Source: Bradyrhizobium hipponense
GTDB taxonomy: Bacteria; Pseudomonadota; Alphaproteobacteria; Rhizobiales; Xanthobacteraceae
Length of the DNA: 64,000 nucleotides
NCBI RefSeq assembly: GCF_008123965.1
Contig: NZ_VSTH01000014.1
Span: forward strand, 248,001 to 312,000
Reading direction: 5' to 3'
Shown: one piece after another, positions 26,468 to 34,519 of the stretch
How the letters are laid out: every line of letters starts with the position of its first letter
Numbering within the stretch: the first letter of the stretch is position 1
The notes under the pieces: model-generated
Database searches by the model: none
Told to the model about the DNA's origin: nothing
What the model saw: the letters and a program-made list of their open reading frames with translations, nothing else
Program-made: the position numbers and the translations under genes

Positions 26468-27557
26468 GCGCACCTCCTTCATACAACGCAGTGCGGATGG
26501 CCCGGCCCGACGCCTTGTCGAAGACCGAGAGCGTATCGGGCCGGAAGTCGAGTCCGACACTTTCCCCAGTCCGAAAGTATATGCTGCTGGGCGAACGGGC
26601 CTTGAGTGCGCCGTAGTGCGTAGTAACGGTCACGATCTGCGTCGTGCCGAGATATTCCGACCCATAAACCTCGCCCCGCACCATGCCGCGATCGCTGAAC
26701 CGCACATGCTCTGGCCGTACCCCGAGGACGAGATCGCTTTCCGCCAGCGCCTCGCGTGCAGCAGGAATTGCAACTTCGCGCTCGCCGAGCCAGACCGCCT
26801 GCGCGCCGGTTTGCAGGCTACCGAAGAACGGCAGGAAATTCATAGGCGGTGAGCCGATGAAGTCTGCGACGAAGAGCGAAGCAGGCCGGTCGTAGACGTC
26901 GCGCGGGCTCGCGACCTGCTCGACGACGCCATTATTCATCACCGCGATTATGTCGGCCATCGCCATGGCCTCGAGCTGGTCATGCGTGACATACACGGTC
27001 GTCGCGCCGAGCCGGTCATGCAGCGCGCGCAATTCATGGATCATTGCCTCGCGCATCTCAGTATCGAGTGCGCCGAGCGGCTCGTCCATCAGGAAGCATT
27101 TCGGCTTGCGGACGATCGCCCGCCCGAGCGCGACGCGCTGCCGGTCGCCGCCTGCCAGGCCCGAGACCGACCGGCCGAGGAGATGGGAGATACGCAGAAT
27201 ACGCGCGGCCTCCACCACCCGCCGGTCGCGCTCCGCCGCTCCGACACCCTCGCATTTCAGGGGAAAGCCGATATTTCGTCGGACATTCATGTGCGGATAG
27301 AGCGCAAATAGCTGGAATACGAAGGCGATATCGCGCGCCGAGGCGCGATTCATCGTAACATCCTCGCCGCCGAGCCAGATGGTGCCGGCCGTCGGCAATT
27401 CTAGCCCTGCGATCATGCGCAGTGTCGTCGTCTTGCCGCAGCCGGAAGGCCCGAGCAGGCAGAGGAACTGGCCGTCTTCCACCGTGAAGCTGGCGGCCTT
27501 GACCGCATGAAACGTCCCGAACGATTTGTCGAGCGCTTCGACCCTGATCTGTGCCAT
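26460..27557 (-). CDS. Polyol/glycerol-type ABC transporter ATPase 1, variant signature motif
   Basis: 365 residues. Walker A is GPSGCGKTT, Walker B CFLMDEPLGALD, and the H-loop VTHDQLEAMAM. The signature motif reads LAGGDRQRVALGRA instead of LSGGQ, with Ser to Ala and Gln to Asp changes in residues that contact ATP across the dimer. In a heterodimer with ATPase 2 this would leave one canonical and one weakened site. A TOBE-like domain ends the protein (GVRPEHVRFSDRG). Confidence 0.9.
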   Translation of the reverse strand: MAQIRVEALDKSFGTFHAVKAASFTVEDGQFLCLLGPSGCGKTTTLRMIAGLELPTAGTIWLGGEDVTMNRASARDIAFVFQLFALYPHMNVRRNIGFPLKCEGVGAAERDRRVVEAARILRISHLLGRSVSGLAGGDRQRVALGRAIVRKPKCFLMDEPLGALDTEMREAMIHELRALHDRLGATTVYVTHDQLEAMAMADIIAVMNNGVVEQVASPRDVYDRPASLFVADFIGSPPMNFLPFFGSLQTGAQAVWLGEREVAIPAAREALAESDLVLGVRPEHVRFSDRGMVRGEVYGSEYLGTTQIVTVTTHYGALKARSPSSIYFRTGESVGLDFRPDTLSVFDKASGRAIRTALYEGGAHG

Positions 27558-27563
27558 CGCGCC

Positions 27564-27776
27564 TTACTCCCTGACCTTCGAGACGATGGTGAACATCACC
27601 GTCCCGAACAGCGTGGTCGCGAACGACCAAGAATAGAGCGTGAGGAAAAATGGCTGCATCAGCATGACGACGCCCGCGGCGATGATCGTCGTCGCGATGG
27701 ACTCCAGCGGACCGCGTCGCAGAATCCTGTCCGCGAGGCCGCGTCGGAGCGTGGACGTATTCACATCAAGATTCAT
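27564..27776 (-). CDS. Small membrane protein of glycerol-type transporter (GlpU/DUF2160-like)
   Basis: 70 residues with two predicted membrane segments (ESIATTIIAAGVVMLMQPFF and FATTLFGTVMFTIVSKV). A small two-helix protein in this position is known from the Rhizobium leguminosarum glycerol operon (GlpU); its role there is unclear. ATG 27776 overlaps the permease stop by 4 bp, and the next ATPase starts 6 nt downstream. Confidence 0.8.
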   Translation of the reverse strand: MNLDVNTSTLRRGLADRILRRGPLESIATTIIAAGVVMLMQPFFLTLYSWSFATTLFGTVMFTIVSKVRE

Positions 27777-28726
27777 TTGCGGACGGCCCCAAAGGTGATG
27801 CCGCGCAGAAGATGCTTGCGGAGCAGCACCGTGAACACGACGATCGGCACAAGAAAGATCGTCGTACCGGCGGCTACTGCGGGCCAATCCTGACCGCCCT
27901 CGCCGATGATGATCGGAATGAAAGGCGGCGCGGTCTGCGCGTTGCCGGAGGTCAGAAGCACCGCAAAGGCGTATTCGTTCCACGCAAAGATCAAGCAGAA
28001 AATCGCCGTTGCCGCGATCCCAGTGGTTGCCTGCGGTAGAACCACCTTCACGAATGCCTGAAACCGCGTGTAGCCGTCGATCATCGCCGCCTCCTCGTAC
28101 TCCCGCGGGATTTCGTCGATGAATCCCTTGAGAAGCCAGACGGCGAGCGAGACGTTCACCGACGTGTAGAGCAGGATCATCCCGACTCGGGTATCCGACA
28201 GCCCAACGGTCCGGTACATCAGGTAGATCGGGATCGCGACCGCGATTGGCGGCATCATTCTGGTCGACAGAATGAAGAACAGGAGGTCATCCTTTAGCGG
28301 CACGCGGAACCGTGAAAAACCGTAGGCCGAGAGCGTACCGAGCGCGACCGCAAGCGCTGTCGAACCAAAGGCGATAATCAGCGAGTTGATGAAACGCGGT
28401 ACGTAGTTCGACGGCCCGGCCACGACCATGTTGCGGCTGCGCGCGATGTTGTCACAAAGCCCCTGCGGCGAGCCCAGGGTCTGGATGAACTCCTGGGTCT
28501 GGCGCGAGCGCGTTGTAAAGACATTGCAATAGCCTTCAAGAGAAGGCTTGAAGACGACCTTCGGCGGGTAGGAGATCGCATCGTCAGGCGACTTGAACGA
28601 GGTGAGTACGATCCATGCCAGCGGAACCATCGTTATGATGGCATAGAGTATGACGAGCAGGCCAGCGAAGCGGCGAGCGCCGGTCGATGGTTCGATGATG
28701 GAGTGGGCAGCGTTTGAGGCGCTCAT
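27773..28726 (-). CDS. Polyol/glycerol-type ABC transporter permease 2 (MalG-like)
   Basis: 317 residues with about six membrane segments. The EAA loop (PREYEEAAMIDGYTRFQAF, then VVLPQATTG) fits MalG/UgpE-type permeases. The large periplasmic loop between segments 1 and 2 (about residues 45-110) is longer than usual and contains three Cys residues in the whole protein's loop regions. ATG 28726 overlaps permease 1 by 4 bp. It works with permease 1 as a heterodimer. Confidence 0.92.
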   Translation of the reverse strand: MSASNAAHSIIEPSTGARRFAGLLVILYAIITMVPLAWIVLTSFKSPDDAISYPPKVVFKPSLEGYCNVFTTRSRQTQEFIQTLGSPQGLCDNIARSRNMVVAGPSNYVPRFINSLIIAFGSTALAVALGTLSAYGFSRFRVPLKDDLLFFILSTRMMPPIAVAIPIYLMYRTVGLSDTRVGMILLYTSVNVSLAVWLLKGFIDEIPREYEEAAMIDGYTRFQAFVKVVLPQATTGIAATAIFCLIFAWNEYAFAVLLTSGNAQTAPPFIPIIIGEGGQDWPAVAAGTTIFLVPIVVFTVLLRKHLLRGITFGAVRK

Positions 28727-29682
28727 CGGCTTTTCACCCGGTTCAGCGCCTTTACGTAGATGTTGGCGAGGCCGAATACGGTTACGAACAAAATGATGGC
28801 GAAGGCCGAGGAATAGCCGGTTCGCCAACTCTCAAAAGCTGCGCGCTTCAGCGTGATCGAAGCGACTTCCGTGGTCGAGCCCGGCCCTCCTCCGGTCAGA
28901 AGGTTGACCATGTCGAACATCTTGAAATTCTCGATCCCCCGAAAGAGCACAGCCAGCATGATGAATGGTAGAGCCATCGGCAGTGTGATGGACCAGAACT
29001 GCCGCCAATTCGACGCGCGATCGACCTCCGCTGCCTCATAAATGTAATCCGGGATCGAACGCAGCCCGGCCAGGCAAATCAGCATCACGTAAGGCGTCCA
29101 CATCCAGGCATCGACGATGACGATGGCCCACGGACTGAGGGTCACGTCTCCCAGCATCTGGAACGACGAGGCGTCGCGTCCCGTGAAGAAGGCGACCACA
29201 TAATTGAACAATCCGATCTGCGGCTGATAGAGAAAGGTCCAGAAATTGCCGACGACAGCCGGCGAAAGCATCATCGGCAGCAGAATGATCGTGGTCCACA
29301 TGCCATGGCCGCGGAATTTCTTGTCGATGAGGAGGGCAAGACCAAATCCGAGCACGGTCTCTATGAGCACGGTCCAGATCACGAAATGCGCCGTCACCTG
29401 CATCGCCGCCCAGATATCCGGATCGGTCAGGATCGACTGGTACCAGTCGGTGCCCAGCCATATCGTCGGCGCGTTCGCCCGATTGGCGCGGTAGTTCGTG
29501 AACGAGAGATAGATCGTCCACACCAGCGGGAAGATATTGATCGCCAGCAGCAGCACGATCGTCGGCGTGATGAAGAGCCAGGCGAGCGCCTGGTCCGACA
29601 GGCCCCGGATACGACGCGCCACGGCTGGCCGGACCGGGACGGCCCGATAGGTGATCTGCGACGAAGCACTCAAATCGTTCAT
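28723..29682 (-). CDS. Polyol/glycerol-type ABC transporter permease 1 (MalF-like)
   Basis: 319 residues with about six membrane segments (first LAWLFITPTIVLLLAINIF). The EAA loop is IPDYIYEAAEVDRASNWRQF, then ITLPMALPF, and is typical of MalF/UgpA permeases. ATG 29682 (MNDLSASS) is taken as start. The gap of 102 nt from the binding-protein gene holds a strong hairpin. Confidence 0.92.
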   Translation of the reverse strand: MNDLSASSQITYRAVPVRPAVARRIRGLSDQALAWLFITPTIVLLLAINIFPLVWTIYLSFTNYRANRANAPTIWLGTDWYQSILTDPDIWAAMQVTAHFVIWTVLIETVLGFGLALLIDKKFRGHGMWTTIILLPMMLSPAVVGNFWTFLYQPQIGLFNYVVAFFTGRDASSFQMLGDVTLSPWAIVIVDAWMWTPYVMLICLAGLRSIPDYIYEAAEVDRASNWRQFWSITLPMALPFIMLAVLFRGIENFKMFDMVNLLTGGGPGSTTEVASITLKRAAFESWRTGYSSAFAIILFVTVFGLANIYVKALNRVKSR

Positions 29683-29747
29683 GGCTTTGGTCGATCCTCG
29701 CGCTGGGACCATCAGCTATGCGACAGCTGCCGATATTGCCGAAGAGA

Positions 29748-29777
29748 GCCTGGAGCGCGCTCGCGTGCGCTCCAGGC
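29748..29777. other. Intercistronic hairpin after polyol-binding protein gene
   Basis: A perfect 11-bp stem (GCCTGGAGCGC at 29748-29758, GCGCTCCAGGC at 29767-29777) with an 8-nt loop begins 8 nt after the binding-protein stop codon. No T-run follows on the minus strand. It is well placed to protect or partly terminate the binding-protein mRNA, giving that protein in excess over the downstream subunits. Confidence 0.7.
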
Positions 29778-29784
29778 GGTTGCC

Positions 29785-31131
29785 TTAGAACTTCTTGCCT
29801 TCTTCCTTGAAGATGGCCTTCCAGTCCTTCACCAGACCGTCGAGCGCTTCCTGCGCGGTGCCCTTGTCCGCAACCACGTAGTCATGCACGCGCTTCTGTT
29901 CGGCTTGCAGGAGTTGCGCATAGGAGGGCTCGGCCCAGAAGTCGACGACCATTCCCATCGACTTCAGGAACTCCCCGGCGAACGGCGCGCTGCTCGGGAA
30001 GCTCGGATCGTTCAGCACGGACTTGGCGCAGGCATAGCCGCCCAGCGCCCACCACTTCTTCTGCACATCCCCGCCGGAGAACCATTTGATATATTGCAGC
30101 GCTTCGCCTTGGTTCTTCGAATAGGAAACGACCGAGATACCCTGTCCGCCGAGCTGCGTCGCCTGTGTCGCAGGGCCGGCGGGATTGCTGAAGAAGCCGA
30201 TCTTGTCGCCGCCAACGTTCGGATCCTTGTAGAGGCCCGGGAAGAAGGCGAAGAAATTCATCTGCAGCGCGACCTGGCCCGACTTGAACGCATCAAGTCC
30301 TTCGGACATGTAGGAGTTGGAGGCGCCGGGTGGCGTGCAGCACTTGTAGAGCTCCTTGTAGGCCTCAAGCCCCTTGACCGCGCCGGGCGAGTTGACGAAC
30401 CCGTCCATCGCATAGGGCTTCTTGGGATCCTGATATTGGAAGCCGTAATCGTAGAGATAGTTCGAAACGCCCATGGTGATGCCTTCCGAGCCGCGCTCGG
30501 TATAGATCGAAGCGCCATAGACCTTTTTGCCGTCGATCTCACGGCCCTGGAAGAACTTCGAGATGTCTCGCAGTTCGTCGAGCGTCTTCGGCGCAGCGAG
30601 ATCGCGGCCGTACTTGGCCTTGAAATCCTTCTGGATCTCTGGCCGCGCAAACCAGTCCTTGCGATAGGTCCAGCCCACCGCGTCACCCATGGCGGGCAGC
30701 GCCCAATAGTTTGGCGTATTCTTCGGCCACTCCGAATAGCCGACCACGGTGGCCGGCATGTAATCGTCCATGCTGATCCCTTCCTTCTTGAAGAAATCGT
30801 TGAGCTTGACGTACTGGCCGTTCTCCGCGGCGCCGCCGATCCATTGCGAATCGCCGATGATGAGATCGCACAACGAGCCGTGCGAATTAAGCTCGTTCAG
30901 GAAACGATCGGCATAGTTGGTCCACGGCACGAATTCGAACTTCATACCGATGCCGGTCTTGGCGGTGAAGTCCTTCGACAGTTCGACCAGCGCGTTGGCA
31001 GGGTCCCACGCGGCCCAGCACAGCGTGATGGTCTTGGCCTGCGCGTGCGCAGGGGCAGTCCCCACTCCGGCACTGAGCGCGGATGCGAGAACTCCGAAAC
31101 TAGTAAGAAGCGCCTTTACGGTCAGTTTCAT
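29785..31131 (-). CDS. Glycerol/polyol-type ABC transporter periplasmic binding protein
   Basis: 448 residues. A signal peptide ends near AHA-QA, followed by an SBP family 1 fold (TLCWAAWDPANALVELSKDF, DLIIGDSQWIGG, ALPAMGDAVGWTYRKDWF). GlpV-like proteins of rhizobia look like this. It is the first gene of a 12-gene operon that ends with dhaK. GGGAGGGAAAG before ATG 31131 is a strong ribosome site. The likely ligand is glycerol, dihydroxyacetone or a polyol giving dihydroxyacetone. Confidence 0.92.
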   Translation of the reverse strand: MKLTVKALLTSFGVLASALSAGVGTAPAHAQAKTITLCWAAWDPANALVELSKDFTAKTGIGMKFEFVPWTNYADRFLNELNSHGSLCDLIIGDSQWIGGAAENGQYVKLNDFFKKEGISMDDYMPATVVGYSEWPKNTPNYWALPAMGDAVGWTYRKDWFARPEIQKDFKAKYGRDLAAPKTLDELRDISKFFQGREIDGKKVYGASIYTERGSEGITMGVSNYLYDYGFQYQDPKKPYAMDGFVNSPGAVKGLEAYKELYKCCTPPGASNSYMSEGLDAFKSGQVALQMNFFAFFPGLYKDPNVGGDKIGFFSNPAGPATQATQLGGQGISVVSYSKNQGEALQYIKWFSGGDVQKKWWALGGYACAKSVLNDPSFPSSAPFAGEFLKSMGMVVDFWAEPSYAQLLQAEQKRVHDYVVADKGTAQEALDGLVKDWKAIFKEEGKKF

Positions 31132-31232
31132 AACGCTTTCCCTCCCAGTGGGGCCGGCCATCGACATGGCGCGACTCTCCAACCCGCTCGAATGCTTCGA
31201 GCAGAGCGATACAGTCCTTCACGGGCTGAACG

Positions 31233-31318
31233 ACTAAACGGACGTTTCCTCGTGCCTGCCTGGATTCTTAGGGATTCAGCCAAGCTCGATTTGTTTAGTG
31301 AACCACGGGATACTAAAC
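31233..31318. promoter_or_regulatory. Three ACTAAAC/GTTTAGT half-sites upstream of the polyol-dha operon
   Basis: ACTAAAC occurs at 31233-31239 and 31312-31318, and its complement GTTTAGT at 31293-31299. The last two form a perfect 7-bp inverted repeat with a 12-nt spacer. They lie about 100-190 bp upstream of ATG 31131, where an operator or activator site would be. The regulator is unknown. Confidence 0.5.
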
Positions 31319-31615
31319 ATTGCAAGCAGGCTGTTCTGGCATGGAGTTCAAACACTCATATCGGCGGTCCCACGAGCCCGCGCACGACATGATCGGTCGG
31401 TCAGCGGCAATGACGGCTGTTGTTTTGGGACGAGTAGAAAAGATTTCCGCCGCGGATAACGCGACACCCGTTGAAGCTTCCTCGTACAATCGCCGATCGG
31501 ATGCGGTCCCATTTGCTGAGCTTGCCCAGATTGGACGCAGGATTTTTCTTGATCTCCCGGTGCGCACATCGTGCACATGAGGCCATTCAAGTATTTGAAA
31601 AACTTGAACCCTCAA

Positions 31616-31956
31616 TGATCGGAAGCCACGGGCCGGCGGCAGGAATGCGATGACGCCGTGATAACCGCGCTCGCTTGCAAGAAATACCCGATCACCCGCG
31701 GCCTCAGTCAGCGCCTTGGACCAAATGCCCGCGCAGATCACCGCGCGATCGCAATCGATCCGGCCTTGGTCGGTCGTCATCGCTTCAAGACCACCATTCG
31801 TCACGGCAAGCCCGTTGCGCGCGCCTGACGAAGGACAGCGCCTCGCATGCGCGCGGCGTTCACGATCGCCGCCACATAGCCGCCCGGGTCGGTACAATAG
31901 GCGCCCTCCTCGACGAAAGCGCCGAAGCGATAGCTGGGGCTCAAATCCGGCTCTCT
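31616..31956 (-). pseudogene. Frameshifted remnant of an FAD-dependent amino-acid oxidase (DadA/AmaA type)
   Basis: Two minus-strand frames each carry part of a DAO-family oxidoreductase. Around 31956-31830 one reads REPDLSPSYRFGAFVEEGAY, then CTDPGGYVAAIVNAARMRGA. Around 31800-31616 another reads RIDCDRAVICAGIWSKALTE, then AAGDRVFLASERGYH. The frame changes near 31830 and both ends are missing. A weaker trace of the C-terminal region may extend to about 31350. The lysine-pathway neighbours suggest it was an L-pipecolate oxidase (AmaA) or similar imino-acid oxidase. Confidence 0.75.
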
Positions 31957-32027
31957 TCGGATTGATTGTTTTTCGACAAAAGGAAGGGAAATTATTGCGC
32001 TTCGCGAGCAAAAGTCCAGCTGTCCCC

Positions 32028-32930
32028 TCACCGGTCGGGTGCGGTCTCCGCCACCAGCCACTCACGGAAAGCCAGAAGCGGCGGGTACGTCGCACGTTCG
32101 GCGGGCCAGACGAGGTAGTATCGCTCAGGGCTCTCCATCGGCAGATTGATGGCGCGAACCAGCTTGCGGCTGGCCAGTTCGTCCTTGATCAGAAACGTCG
32201 GGAGCAGCGCCACACCGACGCCGGCAATCGCGGCCTGGGCCACAGTCGCGAATTGGTCGAACACCATCCCCTGAAAGGTTCCGCCAGGCACATCGTGAAG
32301 CGAAAACCAGCGATCCCAGGCCTGAGGGCGGGTGGAGATGCTCAGCAGCGGAGCCTGCTTGAAGTCGCCTGCAACACGGAAGCCGTGTTGCCGTTTCAGT
32401 GCGGGACTACAGGCAGGAACCACTTCCTCGGATCGCAACAGCACCATCTCTGCACCTGGCCACTCCGGCTGACCGAAATGAATCGCGGCATCCAGTGCTT
32501 CCGCACGGAAATCGAAGTAGGACAAGCGCGTCGTAAGATTGATCGTAATCCCGGGATTTGCCGCCAAGAACCTGGGCAGGCGCGGCGCGAGCCAACGCGT
32601 ACCGAACGTCGGCAGGATGGCGAGATTGAGCATGCCCCCGCTTGGATTCGCGTGAAGATTGAAGGAGGCGGTGCTGATCTTGTGCAGCGCTTCGCGGACC
32701 TCGCGCGCATAGGCGTCGCCGACGGCAGTCAGCCGAATGGTCTGACGCTCGCGGACGAAGAGTTCGACATCGAGCTGCATCTCGAGAATCTTGATCTGAC
32801 GGCTGACAGCACTTTGGGTCAGGCTGAGCTCACGCGCGGCCAAGGTCATGCTGCCGGTCCGAGCGGCGCACTCGAACGCCGCCAATACGGCGGTGGAGGG
32901 AAGGAAGCGACGAGGCGTTTGCATACTCAT
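32028..32930 (-). CDS. LysR-family regulator (GcvA-like), lysine/2-oxoadipate cluster
   Basis: 300 residues. The N-terminal helix-turn-helix is complete (LAAFECAARTGSMTLAAREL, then SLTQSAVSRQIKILE), followed by an effector domain (FGTRWLAPRLPRFLAANPGI, IAGVGVALLP). It is divergent from hglS and probably controls the hglS-amaB-aminotransferase operon. A second ATG at 32924 (MQTPRRF) is possible; a T-N11-A palindrome overlaps the first start codon, which makes the downstream start reasonable. Confidence 0.93.
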   Translation of the reverse strand: MSMQTPRRFLPSTAVLAAFECAARTGSMTLAARELSLTQSAVSRQIKILEMQLDVELFVRERQTIRLTAVGDAYAREVREALHKISTASFNLHANPSGGMLNLAILPTFGTRWLAPRLPRFLAANPGITINLTTRLSYFDFRAEALDAAIHFGQPEWPGAEMVLLRSEEVVPACSPALKRQHGFRVAGDFKQAPLLSISTRPQAWDRWFSLHDVPGGTFQGMVFDQFATVAQAAIAGVGVALLPTFLIKDELASRKLVRAINLPMESPERYYLVWPAERATYPPLLAFREWLVAETAPDR

Positions 32931-32943
32931 TCCAATTTAGAAT
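32929..32943. promoter_or_regulatory. Candidate LysR box between lysR and hglS
   Basis: ATTC-N7-GAAT (32929-32943) contains a T-N11-A core, the LysR consensus shape. A second imperfect palindrome TGATTGAATCA lies at 32962-32972. Both fall in the 147-bp divergent region between the regulator and hglS. Confidence 0.4.
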
Positions 32944-33077
32944 GATCTATTGATAAAACATTGATTGAATCAGCCCATTCCGCAAGTCTAATTTCAACGA
33001 TCATAACTAAATCGCATGCATGTGCCATCGGACCCGGCACGCCGCCGCAGGCGTGTTCTGTGGCAATGGAGATACTG

Positions 33078-34484
33078 ATGACAGCCTTGCACGCGGATCC
33101 CGACGAAATCCGCACTCTGTTTTCCCGTGCCATGTCGGAAATGTACCGAGCCGAAGTGCCGCAATACGGAACCCTCCTGGAGCTCGTCAGTGACGTCAAT
33201 CGCGAGATCTTGCAGCGGCACAGTGAGCTTTGCGCGAGCCTCGCACGAAACGACGAACTCGATCGGTTGAGCGTCGAGCGTCACGGCGCGATCCGCTTGG
33301 GGCGCGCCGAAGAGCTGTTCGATATCCGTCGTGTCTTCTCCGTGATGGGCATGCATGCGGTCGGCTATTATGATCTGTCGGTCGCAGGTGTCCCCGTCCA
33401 CTCGACCGCCTTTCGGCCCATCACAGATGCAGCACTCCGCCACAATCCGTTTCGAGTTTTCACCTCACTGTTGCGTGTCGAGCTTATCGAGGACGAGGTG
33501 CTTCGCAGGCAGGCTGAACAAATCCTTGCCGAGCGCCAGATCTTCACGCCACGGGCGCTCGAATTGGTGAACATTTTCGAGACCGACGGTCGCCTGACCC
33601 GCCCGCAAGCCGAGGAGTTCGTTTGCGAGGCCTTGGAAACTTTCCGCTGGCACAGCGAAGCGACAGTGAGCCTCGATGTCTATCGAAAGCTGCATGATGC
33701 TCATCGGTTGATAGCTGACGTGGTGAGCTTCAAAGGCCCTCATATCAACCATCTGACGCCGCGCACGCTCGACATCGACGCCGTCCAGGCGGGGATGCCA
33801 CGACGCGGCATTGTGCCGAAGGCCGTTATCGAAGGTCCGCCGCGCCGCAACTGCGCGATCCTGTTGCGTCAAACCAGCTTCAAGGCGCTGGAAGAGCCGA
33901 TCATCTTCCGGCAGACAGACGGCAAAAGCGCTCAGGGAATGCATACCGCACGGTTTGGCGAGATCGAGCAGCGCGGCGTTGCGCTCACACCGAAAGGCCG
34001 CGAGCTCTACGACGCATTGCTTGCCTCGGCGCGTCAGGCCAGGGCGGCAGGGTCGACTACGGGCGACTACGACGCCGGACTCGCCGGGGCGTTCACGGCT
34101 TTCCCGGACGATTGGGCGGCGCTGCGTTCGCAAGGCCTCGCCTTCTTCCGCTATTCGGCAACACCGGCAGGCGTCGAGGCGGGCAAGCGTCGGGCACTGC
34201 CTTCCACCCTGGACCAACTGGTGGCCGAAGGCCTTTTGCGTTACGATCCGATCGTCTACGAGGACTTCCTCCCTGTCAGCGCGGCGGGAATCTTCCAGTC
34301 GAATCTCGGCTCCGACGCGCAGCAGAGCTACGCCGCACGCTCGAACCGGGCTGCGTTCGAGGTCGCCCTTGGCGCCGAGGTTCACGACGAAATGACGCTA
34401 TACGCAAAGACCGAAAAAGATTCCGTCGAGCGGGCAATGAACCAACTCGGTTCGCCGCACATCGCACGCAAGGCAACGGCCTGA
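33078..34484 (+). CDS. hglS: 2-oxoadipate dioxygenase/decarboxylase (HglS/YdcJ, DUF1338)
   Basis: 468 residues. SVMGMHAVGYYDLS and FKGPHINHLTPRTLDID supply the His residues expected to bind non-haem iron in the DUF1338 family. In Pseudomonas putida HglS converts 2-oxoadipate to D-2-hydroxyglutarate with O2. ATG 33078 (MTALHADPDE) has GGAGA 6 nt upstream and gives a family-typical length; ATG 33066 is the alternative. Aldehyde dehydrogenase and aminotransferase genes follow, giving semialdehyde to 2-aminoadipate to 2-oxoadipate to D-2-hydroxyglutarate. Confidence 0.9.
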   Translation: MTALHADPDEIRTLFSRAMSEMYRAEVPQYGTLLELVSDVNREILQRHSELCASLARNDELDRLSVERHGAIRLGRAEELFDIRRVFSVMGMHAVGYYDLSVAGVPVHSTAFRPITDAALRHNPFRVFTSLLRVELIEDEVLRRQAEQILAERQIFTPRALELVNIFETDGRLTRPQAEEFVCEALETFRWHSEATVSLDVYRKLHDAHRLIADVVSFKGPHINHLTPRTLDIDAVQAGMPRRGIVPKAVIEGPPRRNCAILLRQTSFKALEEPIIFRQTDGKSAQGMHTARFGEIEQRGVALTPKGRELYDALLASARQARAAGSTTGDYDAGLAGAFTAFPDDWAALRSQGLAFFRYSATPAGVEAGKRRALPSTLDQLVAEGLLRYDPIVYEDFLPVSAAGIFQSNLGSDAQQSYAARSNRAAFEVALGAEVHDEMTLYAKTEKDSVERAMNQLGSPHIARKATA

Positions 34485-34519
34485 TCGGGCCGCCTTTCAA
34501 CTATACAAGAGAAACCACC

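Noticed and set aside
29305..31392. A 695-codon plus-strand open frame
   Set aside because: It is antisense to the polyol-binding protein and permease genes and has no recognisable motif; the minus-strand proteins are clear family members.
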